Shown: positions 9,134 through 18,388, numbered from the stretch's first letter. The stretch is 64,000 nucleotides of DNA from Alphaproteobacteria bacterium (GCA_018222605.1 JAAEZZ010000011.1:94251-158250); one strand, 5' to 3'. A program made the numbers and translations. The notes: a model not told the origin generated them from the sequence alone.

Positions 9134-10066
9134 TTGGATTTGTCTTCTGTTCTGCGGAAAAAGATAGGGGCTGGAGGAGGTGTTCCTCCCTCCATTCGAG
9201 AGTGTGAGGCCCTGTGGCACATGCTTGCGATGGCGGTCGCGCAGTGGGCCCAGGATGTTTATTCCCTGTCTGTGACGCCGGATCTCATTAACCGTAAAGT
9301 GCTTACAGGGGCTGATGGTGCCTCCTATTTTGGCAAAGCTTATGCCTTCGTTCCTCTTGGGATTCATACCTCCACGGTGATGGCCGTCGCGATAGATCGT
9401 TGCGCTGCAACAAAGTATGCCGCCGGACGCCTGCGTCAGGATGCGGCAAGCATGAAGAATGCACCGGATCTGTTCCTGCGTCTCATGTCAGAGCATGCCG
9501 CGCGCAATCTATGGATACGTACCAGTTCATCCATGGCGAAAGATTTTGTCGCGGAAAGTGCAGCAAAGCTGACGGACCTTGCCGGAGGGACGAATACTCT
9601 TGAGGATGAGACATCCTACCTGTTCACCCATTATACTCTCGGTGGCGGTGATGAGGACAGCTGGTTGCTGGAAGGGGATGAGAGCCCACCGGAGGTATAC
9701 CTGGCCTTCAGGCTAAGCGATATCCAGAAGATGGTACGTCAGCTGAAGGTCGGAAGCATAGTGTACGGACAAGCTGAACGGGACGGCCGCGAAGCGCTAC
9801 GCAAACGGGTGAGGGGTTCAACAGTGGTGCTGGATGCGGTCCTGCATTCCGTGTCTATGACAATTGGGGAATGTTCGAGACTGGAAGTAGGGCAGATCAT
9901 CGCTCTTCCAGATGTCGAAATGAACAAACTTGATTTGTGTGCGGAGACTGTGAACGGGTCCTTGCCTATAAGTCAGGGGGAGCTTGGGGCATGGAAAGGG
10001 CAGCGGGCACTGAAGCTGCACGCACCTGTACCTGAAGATGTTATCAAAGAGATTGCGGAAATCTGA
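9134..10066 (+). CDS. fliM: FliM-like flagellar switch protein lacking the N-terminal CheY-binding peptide
   Basis: 310 residues from a TTG start preceded by AAGAAG. The middle region (about 45-220) resembles the CheC-like FliM domain. The C-terminal ~70 residues form a SpoA domain (VLDAVLHSVSMTIGECSRLEVGQIIAL...). FliM links FliG to FliN and normally binds phospho-CheY through an EIDALL-type N-terminal peptide. No such peptide is present, and an in-frame TGA at 9095 leaves no room for one upstream. It is first in the fliM-motA-TPR-flgFGAH-fliL block. Overall similarity to classical FliM is low, so context carries part of the call. Confidence 0.8.
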   Translation: MDLSSVLRKKIGAGGGVPPSIRECEALWHMLAMAVAQWAQDVYSLSVTPDLINRKVLTGADGASYFGKAYAFVPLGIHTSTVMAVAIDRCAATKYAAGRLRQDAASMKNAPDLFLRLMSEHAARNLWIRTSSSMAKDFVAESAAKLTDLAGGTNTLEDETSYLFTHYTLGGGDEDSWLLEGDESPPEVYLAFRLSDIQKMVRQLKVGSIVYGQAERDGREALRKRVRGSTVVLDAVLHSVSMTIGECSRLEVGQIIALPDVEMNKLDLCAETVNGSLPISQGELGAWKGQRALKLHAPVPEDVIKEIAEI

Positions 10067-10110
10067 GATCAGCTCTCGCTTGTTGCGATGGGGTGAAAGG
10101 AGCTTGATAA

Positions 10111-10977
10111 GTGAACGCGGTAATTGGGTTGGCTGTAACAATCATCATGGTCTTTGGCGGGTATATTCTCGCCGGGGGGCATCTTGAAATCATCACACAT
10201 TCGTTGCCATTTGAGATGATGATGATCGGCGGAGCCGCCATCGGTGCATTCCTGGCTGGCAATGATATGACCACGATCAAACATTCCTTCGGGGATGTCG
10301 TGGCTGCCTTCAAAGGACCGAAGTGGAAGAAGTCTGATTATCAGGACCTTTTGTGCCTGATGCACGAGCTTCTAAACATCCTGAAGAAAAATCCGGTCGA
10401 CATCGAGACCCATATCGAAGCGCCTGAAGACTCCGAAATTTTTGCGCGTTATCCCAAGATCCTGAAGGACGAGAGCGCGATTGAAATGATCTGCGACACG
10501 ATCCGTTCAATGATCATGAACTTTGACAATGTGCACCAGGTTGAAGAGTTGCTGGAGAAGCAGCTGGATAGCCTTCTTGAGGAAAAGCTTCATGGCTCAC
10601 ATGCTCTGCAGAATATGGCAGATGCTTTGCCGGCGCTGGGTATCGTTGCTGCCGTTCTGGGGGTCATCAAGACCATGGCCTCAATCGACAAGCCACCTGA
10701 AATTCTGGGGGGCATGATTGGTGGCGCTCTTGTGGGTACCTTCCTCGGCGTCTTCCTAGCTTATGGTGTGGTTGGTCCATTTGCATCTCGCGTGAAGCAT
10801 ATCCGCATCGAGGAGCACAATTTCTACTCCATGATTGGAGAGGTTCTTGTTTCCAATCTGCACAAGAACCCGGTGAACATTTGTGTCGAGGTCGCACGCA
10901 GACATGCGCCAACACGCGTCCGGCCGACCTTCAATGAAGTTGAGGAAGCCATTCGGGGGTTGAAACAGGTCGCGTGA
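10111..10977 (+). CDS. motA: MotA, stator subunit
   Basis: 288 residues with a GTG start. Four membrane segments are visible (about 3-22, 33-50, 172-192 and 204-226) with a large cytoplasmic loop between the second and third. The loop contains FARYPKILKDE and IRSMIM, where R132 matches the charged residue that meets FliG. P174 (ADALPALGI) and P223 (YGVVGPF), which are needed for conformational coupling, are conserved. With MotB it forms the proton-driven stator. Its last 4 bases overlap the next gene, suggesting coupled translation. Confidence 0.95.
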   Translation: MNAVIGLAVTIIMVFGGYILAGGHLEIITHSLPFEMMMIGGAAIGAFLAGNDMTTIKHSFGDVVAAFKGPKWKKSDYQDLLCLMHELLNILKKNPVDIETHIEAPEDSEIFARYPKILKDESAIEMICDTIRSMIMNFDNVHQVEELLEKQLDSLLEEKLHGSHALQNMADALPALGIVAAVLGVIKTMASIDKPPEILGGMIGGALVGTFLGVFLAYGVVGPFASRVKHIRIEEHNFYSMIGEVLVSNLHKNPVNICVEVARRHAPTRVRPTFNEVEEAIRGLKQVA

Positions 10978-12683
10978 GACGCTCGCAACTCCCCTTGCTT
11001 CTGACGCTGGCCATGATGGCCAGCGCTTCGGCGTTTGGTGAACAGCCGTCAGAAGGCGATATGCCTAAAGTGGATGCGGACAGGTTGTCCGAGCATTTTC
11101 GGGATTTTGTGGACGAGGCCCTTGATGAGGGCCTGCTGATGCCAACAGAGGCGCACCAGCCGGCAACCTCTGCCCAACTTTTTAGAGGCCGTCTTCAGCA
11201 GGCTGAGGAGGCTCAGGCTGTGGTGGTGCCATCTGGCTGCGATATGGATAATGTCTCAGACTTTCAGGCGTTCGAGAACTTCAGCACGTATGAGGATCTC
11301 ATTCTCTGGCGCCAACGGCGCCTGGCAGAGGATGGCGTGCTGTCGTCCGTCGAATTGGGAAAGGCCTACATTGCGACAGGTCTATACGCTGAAGCTCGGC
11401 TGGAACTGAGCCGCGTGGAGGGACAGGAAAGCAAGTTCCTGAACGCTGTCGCCTCTCTGCTTGAAGACTCCCAAGTACCAAGTATCAAGATATTCGAATA
11501 CGCCGCTGATTGCGGAGACGAAAACGGTCTCTGGCTGGCAGCGGCTCAACTAACCATTCTGAACCCACAGGGTGCGGACATGCTGGATGGGCAACTCATG
11601 GCGTTTCGCAGCTTGCCCCATCAGATGAAGGTTCAACTCGCCTCAAATCTGATACCTGTCCTTGACCGAATGAAGCATAAGCTTCTTGCAGAAAAGCTAC
11701 TGGCTGACTTTGACCCAGCAGTCATCCAGCGTGTGCGTGGTCTAGCATTCAGCAAGGGCCTGCTGGACCGTGATGAGGCAGCTGTGCGCAAATATCTCGC
11801 CTACTCTGAAACGCGTCCTCAGGCTGCTGCTGCGCTGGTGCGTTTCGGTTTCCAGGTTGATTCCGCGCTGCAGAATGAGCTGGTTCACAATGCACTTCAG
11901 GATGTGCAGCGCCTGCCTGAAAGTGCGAATGTGCGTGCCAGTATTCAGACCATGCTGAATGATATGGACGATACATCCGACTATACCCTACTGACACAGT
12001 TGGCTAAACTCTCCACATTACACGCACCGGAAATGCGCGACATGTTGAGCGAGCAATTTGAGACTCGTCTGCGCAAGGATCTGGTAGAGACAGATGAGAC
12101 AGCAAACCTCACAGCGATTGGCGCGCTTGCAGAGAACAAAGCTTTGCTGCGAGAGCGGTCTGAGAGCGGCGATATTTTCGTGGCTGCCTCTGCAGGAGCC
12201 GCTACCCTGGGGCTGAAAAGCCTTTCAGATTTCCTAGGCGCGGGCATACAGACTTCGGATAGCCAGCTCTCAGAGCAGGCTGCGCTTGCTTTTCGCATGG
12301 CTGATTTCGATGCCTTGCGCCGTTTTTCCAAAACAGCACCGAACAATCCGGATGTCTCACGGCTTGCGACCATGAGTGCCATCATGCTCCAGGACAAGAT
12401 GTGGCTGCAGCAGGCTGGTGCACATGTGTCGCTTGATGCCAATACCCTGGTGGCATTGATCGAGTGCGATGCAGCTGGCGGCGAATGGTTGTTGCCGGCG
12501 ACTGTATATTCTGCTGTCGAACGAATTGATCAGCCTGAATACAGGGATCGTATTGAGTTGATCCTGGAGATGCGTGCACGCGCGAGGGGTGCGGGCAAAC
12601 ATGAAATCCAGCTGAGTAGCGTACCAGATGATCTGGCCCAGATTGAGGCCTCACTGAATTCAAATGCTTGGGGGATGCCCTGA
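10974..12683 (+). CDS. Predicted periplasmic helical-repeat (TPR-like) motility protein
   Basis: 569 residues. The N-terminus is a plausible Sec signal peptide (RR followed by a hydrophobic run, cleavage near ASAFG, residue ~22). The rest is almost all alpha-helical and Ala/Leu-rich, with repeated helix-turn-helix units such as AYIATGLYAEARLELSRVEG, typical of TPR-like arrays. It overlaps motA by 4 bp, and its stop overlaps the start of flgF, so it is locked into the stator/rod operon. From memory, periplasmic TPR-type motor proteins such as MotK of Rhodobacter and MotC of rhizobia are required for rotation in alphaproteobacteria. I infer a similar role but cannot assign the family. Confidence 0.6.
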   Translation: MRRSQLPLLLTLAMMASASAFGEQPSEGDMPKVDADRLSEHFRDFVDEALDEGLLMPTEAHQPATSAQLFRGRLQQAEEAQAVVVPSGCDMDNVSDFQAFENFSTYEDLILWRQRRLAEDGVLSSVELGKAYIATGLYAEARLELSRVEGQESKFLNAVASLLEDSQVPSIKIFEYAADCGDENGLWLAAAQLTILNPQGADMLDGQLMAFRSLPHQMKVQLASNLIPVLDRMKHKLLAEKLLADFDPAVIQRVRGLAFSKGLLDRDEAAVRKYLAYSETRPQAAAALVRFGFQVDSALQNELVHNALQDVQRLPESANVRASIQTMLNDMDDTSDYTLLTQLAKLSTLHAPEMRDMLSEQFETRLRKDLVETDETANLTAIGALAENKALLRERSESGDIFVAASAGAATLGLKSLSDFLGAGIQTSDSQLSEQAALAFRMADFDALRRFSKTAPNNPDVSRLATMSAIMLQDKMWLQQAGAHVSLDANTLVALIECDAAGGEWLLPATVYSAVERIDQPEYRDRIELILEMRARARGAGKHEIQLSSVPDDLAQIEASLNSNAWGMP

Positions 12684-13396
12684 TGTCTAATGCGATTTAT
12701 TCAGCGCTCACACGGCAGGACGGTCTACTGAAGGAAATGCAGGTCGTTGCAAACAATATTGCGAATGCCAGCACAACCGGCTTCAAGTCGAACCATGCGG
12801 TGTTTGCTGAGCATCTTGCTGCTGCCGGCCAGAATTCTGACAGTCTGTCCATGGGCAGTCTTGCCGGGCATAATTTTGATCTCTCCCAAGGGGCTCTCAA
12901 ATACACTGGGGGCCAGTTTGACCTGGCCATACAGGGAGAAGGGTTCTTTGTTCTGGATACACCCGCCGGTGAACGGCTTACACGGGCAGGCGCCTTTCAG
13001 CTCTCTGCTGACGGTAATTTGATCGATGCATTTGGAAACCGTGTTATGGGTGCAGGGGGCGGTGCCATCACCCTGCCTGAAGAAGTAACCCAGATATCGA
13101 TTGCACCTGACGGAACCATTTCCGCAGGCGAAGAAATCTTTGGCCAGATCGGTGTTGTGACGGTCGAAGGTGGACTGCAACAGGAGGCTGGAACCCTGTT
13201 TGAGGCCTCTCAAGGCTACACGCAGGTTGAAGAGCCAAACCTGCTGCAGGGTGCTCTGGAGCAATCAAACGTGTCTTCAATTCTGGAGGTTTCGAGGTTG
13301 ATCGAAGTGCAGCGCGCCTATGAAGCGGGTCAGACACTTATCGAAAAAGAAGACGACCGGATCAATCAGCTCATCAAGACTATTCGTCAGCTATAA
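12683..13396 (+). CDS. flgF: FlgF, proximal rod protein
   Basis: 237 residues from the ATG at 12683, which shares a base with the upstream TGA and follows a GGGG stretch. A TTG five codons earlier is less likely. The axial N-terminal motif (MQVVANNIANASTTGFKSNH) and C-terminal helix (LLQGALEQSNVSSILEVSRLIEVQRAYE) are present. The GEGFFVLDTPAGERLTRAGAF segment is typical of rod proteins. Export is through the flagellar gate. flgG follows after 28 bp. Confidence 0.93.
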   Translation: MSNAIYSALTRQDGLLKEMQVVANNIANASTTGFKSNHAVFAEHLAAAGQNSDSLSMGSLAGHNFDLSQGALKYTGGQFDLAIQGEGFFVLDTPAGERLTRAGAFQLSADGNLIDAFGNRVMGAGGGAITLPEEVTQISIAPDGTISAGEEIFGQIGVVTVEGGLQQEAGTLFEASQGYTQVEEPNLLQGALEQSNVSSILEVSRLIEVQRAYEAGQTLIEKEDDRINQLIKTIRQL

Positions 13397-13424
13397 TATC
13401 CGCGCACACCTTTAGGGGGTTGAA

Positions 13425-14210
13425 ATGAAGTCATTACAGATCGCAGCCACAGGAATGGCCGCTCAACAAATGCGCGTTGAGGTTATTTCCAACAACATCG
13501 CCAACATGAGTACGGCGGCATACCGTCCGCGTACAGCTGAATTTTCTGATCTCATGTATCAGCAGTTTTTGAAACCTGGCACGATCACTTCACAGGTGGG
13601 CACAATTGTTCCGGCCGGTATTCAGTTGGGTACAGGGGTCAAGCCATCTTCAGTCTCTATGGAGATCACACAGGGCAGTTTGCGCCAGACAGGATCTGAA
13701 CTTGATCTCGCGATTGATGGTACGGGTTATCTGGAGATCACGCTGCCTTCTGGTGAGTCTGCCTTCACGCGCGATGGGAAGCTCAATCGCAGCGCGGAGG
13801 GCGAGATCGTCACCATGGAAGGCTTCCCCCTGGCAGATGGAATCGTCATTCCGGAGGATGCCCGCAGTATTTCCATCAGTCGAGATGGCGAAGTCGTTGC
13901 CTACTTTGATACGGAGACGGATGGTCAGCCGATTGGAACTCTCTCGCTTGTGCGCTTTGTGAACGAGAAGGGCCTGGAGGCGATGGGTGATAACCTTTTC
14001 CGGGAAACCGAAGCCTCAGGACCCGCAAACAGACTGATTCCGGGAACAGAAGGGATGGGATTGATCCGACAGGGTTATCTCGAGGATTCGAGTGTCGATG
14101 TGGTGCAGGAGATTTCCGAACTGATCGAAGCACAGCGCGGCTATGAGTTGAATTCCAAAGTCATCACGGCATCAGACGAAATGCTGGCGGCAACAACACG
14201 CGTGAGGTAA
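13425..14210 (+). CDS. flgG: FlgG, distal rod protein
   Basis: 261 residues, the standard length for FlgG. The N-terminus (SLQIAATGMAAQQMRVEVISNNIANMSTAAYRPR) carries the axial motif. The C-terminus (LEDSSVDVVQEISELIEAQRGYELNSKVITASDEML) is the most conserved part of the family. The FlgG-type insert near residues 40-60 (DLMYQQFLKPG) is present. FlgG builds the distal rod that passes through the P and L rings. A GGGGG ribosome site lies 6-7 bases before the ATG. Confidence 0.96.
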   Translation: MKSLQIAATGMAAQQMRVEVISNNIANMSTAAYRPRTAEFSDLMYQQFLKPGTITSQVGTIVPAGIQLGTGVKPSSVSMEITQGSLRQTGSELDLAIDGTGYLEITLPSGESAFTRDGKLNRSAEGEIVTMEGFPLADGIVIPEDARSISISRDGEVVAYFDTETDGQPIGTLSLVRFVNEKGLEAMGDNLFRETEASGPANRLIPGTEGMGLIRQGYLEDSSVDVVQEISELIEAQRGYELNSKVITASDEMLAATTRVR

Positions 14211-14214
14211 CAGA

Positions 14215-14622
14215 ATGGGACCTGGTATTGCAGTAGGCATAGGCCTGATGGCCCATTTCCTTGGGACATCTTCGCTGGTCGCGACAGAAGTCATACGAGC
14301 CGGGGACAGGCTCAGTCCCGCCAATGTTTCAACAGAGTCCGGAGATGTTGTGTCTTCCGATGACCCCGTGATCGGCAGGGAAGTGCGCCGCACGGTCTAT
14401 GTTGGCCAGGAAATCACGCTGGACGATACACGGCCAGCCCGCTTGATCCGCCGCAATCAGGTTGTGACGGTCAAATTTGTCAGCGGCACTCTTGAGATCA
14501 CGACGACAGGCCGTGCGATGGGCGAGGCCACTGAGGACGAGTCCATATCCGTCTTGAATTTGAGCTCCAAGAAGATCGTTAGCGGAATTGTTCAGGAAGG
14601 TGGCTGGGTATTGGTGCAATGA
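14215..14622 (+). CDS. flgA: FlgA, P-ring assembly chaperone (short form)
   Basis: 135 residues, shorter than the common ~220. It keeps a signal-like N-terminus (residues 1-24) and the SAF-type C-terminal region: IRAGDRLSPANV, IGREVRRTVYVGQEIT and a LIRRNQVVTVKF...LEITTTGRAMGEA block. FlgA helps FlgI polymerise into the P ring in the periplasm. The short form seems to have only the SAF/beta-clip part. It lies 4 bp after flgG and overlaps flgH by 4 bp. Confidence 0.88.
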   Translation: MGPGIAVGIGLMAHFLGTSSLVATEVIRAGDRLSPANVSTESGDVVSSDDPVIGREVRRTVYVGQEITLDDTRPARLIRRNQVVTVKFVSGTLEITTTGRAMGEATEDESISVLNLSSKKIVSGIVQEGGWVLVQ

Positions 14623-15323
14623 AGCAATACATCTCTTTGTCTATCGCTGCCATGGGACTTGCGGCATGTGCCAGTGCGCCCTCTGAGCAAGTCATGATGG
14701 CGCCTCCGCCTCCGGCTTATTATCCTGTGACCATGGACACGGACACCCAACCTGCGGGAGAGAATAATGCCTCGCTGTGGACGACGGCTCCAAACGCCCT
14801 GCTCAGCATGCGGCGGGCGAAAGAGGTTGGCGACTTGCTGACAGTGGTTGTGGAAATGGATGACCGTGCCAGTATGCAGACATCCCTATCGCGCAATCGT
14901 GATACAAGCGGCAAGCTCAGTGTTGATGCGTTATTCGGGCTGCCGGAATGGGCCAATGGGGTAATGCCCGGCGGTGCGAGCCTGTCTCCGGGCGTGGATT
15001 ATGGCCGCAGCTCTTCTCTGGGCGGTAGTGGCGCCATGAACCGAGCGGAGAAGATTGCTTTTACCCTCGCGGCGCGGGTTGTGGCACTTGAGCCAAATGG
15101 AAACCTTGTGATTCAGGGGTACCAGCAGACGCGGGTCAGCAATGAGGTCCGTGTCTTAACGGTGAGCGGGGTCATACGGGCACAGGATATCACGCGCACG
15201 AATACAGTCACTTACGACAAGATCGCTGATGCTCAGCTCTCCTACCTGAACAGCGGAGACGCGACATCGGCGCCGCAGCCCAAAGTGGGGCAGAAAATTC
15301 TCGACCGGGTCGTGCCATTTTAG
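14619..15323 (+). CDS. flgH: FlgH, flagellar L-ring lipoprotein
   Basis: 234 residues. The signal peptide ends in a lipobox (GLAACAS), giving a lipidated Cys near residue 17. The family core follows: SLWT near residue 48, RRAKEVGDLLTVVVEMDDRAS, then a Gly/Ser-rich loop and the C-terminal VVALEPNGNLVIQGYQ and VNNEVR-like (VSNEVRVLTVSGVIR) segments. FlgH forms the outer-membrane L ring. It is translationally coupled to flgA and followed by fliL 6 bp later. Confidence 0.95.
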   Translation: MKQYISLSIAAMGLAACASAPSEQVMMAPPPPAYYPVTMDTDTQPAGENNASLWTTAPNALLSMRRAKEVGDLLTVVVEMDDRASMQTSLSRNRDTSGKLSVDALFGLPEWANGVMPGGASLSPGVDYGRSSSLGGSGAMNRAEKIAFTLAARVVALEPNGNLVIQGYQQTRVSNEVRVLTVSGVIRAQDITRTNTVTYDKIADAQLSYLNSGDATSAPQPKVGQKILDRVVPF

Positions 15324-15329
15324 GGGGAT

Positions 15330-15860
15330 ATGATGAAACAGATCGTACCAGCAATTGTCGCTCTGCTGTGCATCCTCGCCGGCGGTGCCGGGGGATACCT
15401 CATGAAGTCCGGCGGCACATCTTCAGTGTCCGGTGCTGCACATGAAGATGTTGCAAAGGGGCATGGCGAGTCCAAGAAGGCTGACAAGGGCCATGACCAA
15501 GGCGGCAAGTCCCAGCATGGCGAAGCAGCAAGCGGAGAGGTAACGTTCTACAAGTTCACCCGCGAGTTCGTCGTGCCCATGATCGAGGACGACCGGGTGA
15601 AAAGTCTGGTCATTCTGAACCTCAACCTCGAAATCGATACATCCATCTCGCAGGAGCTTTTCTCAAAAGAGCCAATCCTAAGGGACAACATCATGACGAC
15701 ACTGGTAAAGCTCAGCAGTGGCGGTAAGACGATGGATTCGATCACGGATGTGGATAATTACGAGACCTTGCGGTCCATGATCCTGAGTAACCTCCAGAAT
15801 GAGATTCCGGAGGGCATACATAATGTGCTCATACTGGATATGGCGCGGCAGGACCTTTAA
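15330..15860 (+). CDS. fliL: FliL-like stator-associated membrane protein
   Basis: 176 residues. One N-terminal transmembrane helix (about 5-26) is followed by a His/Lys/Gly-rich linker (~35-72). The C-terminal periplasmic domain contains FYKFTREFVVPMIEDDRVKSLVILNLNLEID, which fits FliL. FliL encircles MotA/MotB and supports stator function. It is the last gene of the fliM-motA block, which puts it in the same operon as the stator. It converges on flgD across 20 bp with no clear terminator between them. Confidence 0.82.
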   Translation: MMKQIVPAIVALLCILAGGAGGYLMKSGGTSSVSGAAHEDVAKGHGESKKADKGHDQGGKSQHGEAASGEVTFYKFTREFVVPMIEDDRVKSLVILNLNLEIDTSISQELFSKEPILRDNIMTTLVKLSSGGKTMDSITDVDNYETLRSMILSNLQNEIPEGIHNVLILDMARQDL

Positions 15861-15880
15861 GGCAGGCTGCTCTTCAGACG

Positions 15881-16567
15881 TTACTCTTCAGAAGATTCTG
15901 CAGGTGCCTTGAATTTCTGCACGCTGTAAAGATCCGCTGTCAGGTGGGAATCTGTTCCAAAGCGTAGAGCACCATTTTCCGTGCCGACATCCGTAATGGT
16001 CGTAATGATCTGTGGTGCGCCAAGGCCGAGATATTCCGCGCCGCGATAATAATCTATATTAAACTCGTACACCGTGTCCGGAGCTGCGGGATCACCGGAA
16101 CTAGTCTGCCCATTCCAGCTATGTACATTCTCATCGAGGTCCAGCGTCTCGGACCAAACAAGTTCGCCATCCGGGTCGCGGACAGTCAGATATGCTTTGT
16201 CGGCATCTGCAGGGGCGCTGTCCTGATACTCTATTTCCGATCCGGAATATGGGACCCAGGAGGATTCGATGGTCACTTTTTCCCCAAGCCATTCTGACGC
16301 AAACATGGTGTGCAAGTCGCCAATCAGAGAAGAAATACCGCCCAGACTGTCATTTGTGCGTACCTGCTGCTCAAGAGAAGAGAATGTCGCAAGTTGATCG
16401 ACGAACTGGGTGGAGTCCATGGGAGCCAGAGGGTCCTGATTCTGCACCTGAGCGGTGAGCAGCTTGATGAAGCTTGTGAATTCTTCGCCGAACTTCTGCG
16501 TTGCCGGAGAAGTAGACGCCGGGTTCGTGCTGGCTTGCGCTGCGGTGGCTGAGGCAACTGTGCTCAT
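15881..16567 (-). CDS. flgD: FlgD, hook-capping (hook scaffold) protein
   Basis: 228 residues. The N-terminus holds the defining segment FTSFIKLLTAQVQNQDPLAPMDSTQFVDQLATFSSLEQ. The C-terminus has the FlgD Ig/tudor-like part (VRDPDGELVWSETLDLDENVHSWNGQTSSG...). FlgD caps the growing hook and is shed on completion. It lies 12 bp downstream of fliK on the same strand, forming a two-gene hook-length unit separate from the flgE block. Confidence 0.95.
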   Translation of the reverse strand: MSTVASATAAQASTNPASTSPATQKFGEEFTSFIKLLTAQVQNQDPLAPMDSTQFVDQLATFSSLEQQVRTNDSLGGISSLIGDLHTMFASEWLGEKVTIESSWVPYSGSEIEYQDSAPADADKAYLTVRDPDGELVWSETLDLDENVHSWNGQTSSGDPAAPDTVYEFNIDYYRGAEYLGLGAPQIITTITDVGTENGALRFGTDSHLTADLYSVQKFKAPAESSEE

Positions 16568-16579
16568 AGATTTCTACTC

Positions 16580-17953
16580 CTAGAGTCGGACATCCAGGCC
16601 CGTTGACAGGATATGGGTGGGCGTCTTCGAGGAAACACGGATATCGGGTTCCGCAGCCGGAATGCCTGTGTCAACCTGGGTCTGCATGGAATGATCTGCC
16701 CAGGAACGTGATGGGTTCTGTCCGGAGGATTGTTCGCGGAAGGTCATGTCCTGACTGGTCAGGCCATTCTGCTCCAAAACTGAGACGAGATCTTGATGGA
16801 ACGCGCGGATGCGCCGTATGGCGTCGGCTGAGTCTGCCGTCACAAGAACATGCTGCAGACCTTGAGAGTCGAACTTGAACTCAATGGAGATGCGGCCGAG
16901 TTCCGGCGGATCAAGCTGGACGCTGATCTTGTCGTGCTTGTTATCCGAAGACAGCTCTTGGGATATAATTGTGGGAATGTCTGCCGGGGCCGCGATATAA
17001 GCGCCCGCAGATACTAGATGCGGTTGCGCCGCCTGAGTTGCAGCGGCAGGCGCAGGGGCTTGCGCTGATGTCGGTGACGGCGTGACGGCAGCTGCAAGTT
17101 GTACAGGGCTATCGGGCGTCTTCTTTTGAGAGCCAGCCTGTAACGTGTCCGTGCCTGGTTCAGATACAGCCTCTTCGGCAAGTTCGCCTGGAGAGGCGAA
17201 GGCCTCAGTAGAGGGTGCTGCCGTCTGACTGTCGGAAGACATTTGAGTGTCCACGGAAGCCAGTGTGCCTTGCGCCGTGTTGGCGCGGGCTACTGTCGTG
17301 GCGTCTGGCGCAGATGCCACGATCTTGTCTGTTCCGGCCACTTGGCCAGTCACGTCTCTCGACGAGGCGGTATCTTTTATATTCGCCATCTGCGCTGCAG
17401 TAGGGTTGGCTAGGGGGAGTTGGACCTCGGCTTGATCCAGTTCTTCTTCAGACGGATTCTCCACTTTGTTGGTCTGAACAGAGGTACTCGGTTTGGCCTC
17501 CGGAGCTGATTGCTCTGCCAGAACCTCCATATCAGATTCATCCTGCATCGAGGAAACCTCAGCCGGGTGAGCGCTTTCCGCTTGAGATGCAGGCGTATCT
17601 AGCGATAGTGGGTAAGTTGCATTGATTATTTCATCGTCCGTATCGACAATGTCGATATCCGTCTCTTCCGATGCAGAGAGTGGCTGTGAAGCATCCTCTG
17701 ACGTTTGAAGATTGCCTTCCGTGTCTTGGGACGCTTCCATCAGGGACCGCTTGAGGCATGTCGTCTCTGCCGGATCTTCTGAGGGCACCTGTTCAGGGTT
17801 CGCTTGATCCGTCTCTGGACTTTCTTTCCCGAGAGCTGCGAGTTGAAGCTTGAAGGATTCCCCGCGCGTCTCATCCGGGGCTGTCGCACGATCCTGCCGA
17901 CCGACGCGCGTACCTGTTGTCGCGAGTGAATCCGTGCTCAAGGAAAGCGTCAT
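16580..17953 (-). CDS. fliK: FliK-like hook-length control protein
   Basis: 457 residues. The long N-terminal part (about 1-320) is low-complexity, acidic, and rich in Ser, Ala, Glu and Pro, as in FliK molecular-ruler regions. The C-terminal ~110 residues carry the conserved Flg_hook core: ISVQLDPPELGRISIEFKFDSQGLQHVLVTADSADAIRRIRAF and VLEQNGL. FliK is exported, measures hook length and switches FlhB specificity. It is divergent from the flgJ-like gene across 114 bp that hold three TTAA sites. Confidence 0.92.
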   Translation of the reverse strand: MTLSLSTDSLATTGTRVGRQDRATAPDETRGESFKLQLAALGKESPETDQANPEQVPSEDPAETTCLKRSLMEASQDTEGNLQTSEDASQPLSASEETDIDIVDTDDEIINATYPLSLDTPASQAESAHPAEVSSMQDESDMEVLAEQSAPEAKPSTSVQTNKVENPSEEELDQAEVQLPLANPTAAQMANIKDTASSRDVTGQVAGTDKIVASAPDATTVARANTAQGTLASVDTQMSSDSQTAAPSTEAFASPGELAEEAVSEPGTDTLQAGSQKKTPDSPVQLAAAVTPSPTSAQAPAPAAATQAAQPHLVSAGAYIAAPADIPTIISQELSSDNKHDKISVQLDPPELGRISIEFKFDSQGLQHVLVTADSADAIRRIRAFHQDLVSVLEQNGLTSQDMTFREQSSGQNPSRSWADHSMQTQVDTGIPAAEPDIRVSSKTPTHILSTGLDVRL

Positions 17954-18067
17954 TTTGTTAATCCGGATTAGGTATCTCTTAACCGTAATTGCCCCAACAC
18001 TCGTAAAATAAGCCTTAAGTTTCTTTGCCCGGGGAGGGCTTTGAGGCTCAGGAATGGGGATCGCAAG

Positions 18068-18388
18068 ATGTCGGATATATCATCTATCAGTTCGGAGCTT
18101 GGCATAACTCCGAAGACGGAGGGCACCGCCGCTGCCCGTGATGAGAGCAAGGCTCGGGATGTCGGCCTGAAGTTTGAAAAACTTCTATGGGCCGAAATGT
18201 TGAGCCATACTGGCTTGGAAAAGGCATTCACACAGTCGGGCGGGGAGGCCGCGTCAGCCTTCTCGCGCATGATTGTAGAGTCGATTGCCGAGGATCTGGC
18301 CAGGACTCACCCGCTGGGTCTATCGCCATTTGCAACTGTGGCTCCTGCATCCGAAACGCCAGCGCCTGAAGGAGTTCAGAATGACTGA
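18068..18388 (+). CDS. flgJ: FlgJ-like rod-binding protein (no muramidase domain)
   Basis: 106 residues from the ATG at 18068; an earlier in-frame start at 18041 has weaker support. It contains the rod-binding domain pattern KFEKLLWAEMLSHTGLEKAF...GGEAASAFSRMIVESIAEDLART. The peptidoglycan-hydrolase domain of enteric FlgJ is absent. This is usual in alphaproteobacteria, where the equivalent gene has been called cheL or flgJ. It acts as a scaffold for rod assembly. The last 8 bases overlap the next ORF. Confidence 0.82.
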   Translation: MSDISSISSELGITPKTEGTAAARDESKARDVGLKFEKLLWAEMLSHTGLEKAFTQSGGEAASAFSRMIVESIAEDLARTHPLGLSPFATVAPASETPAPEGVQND

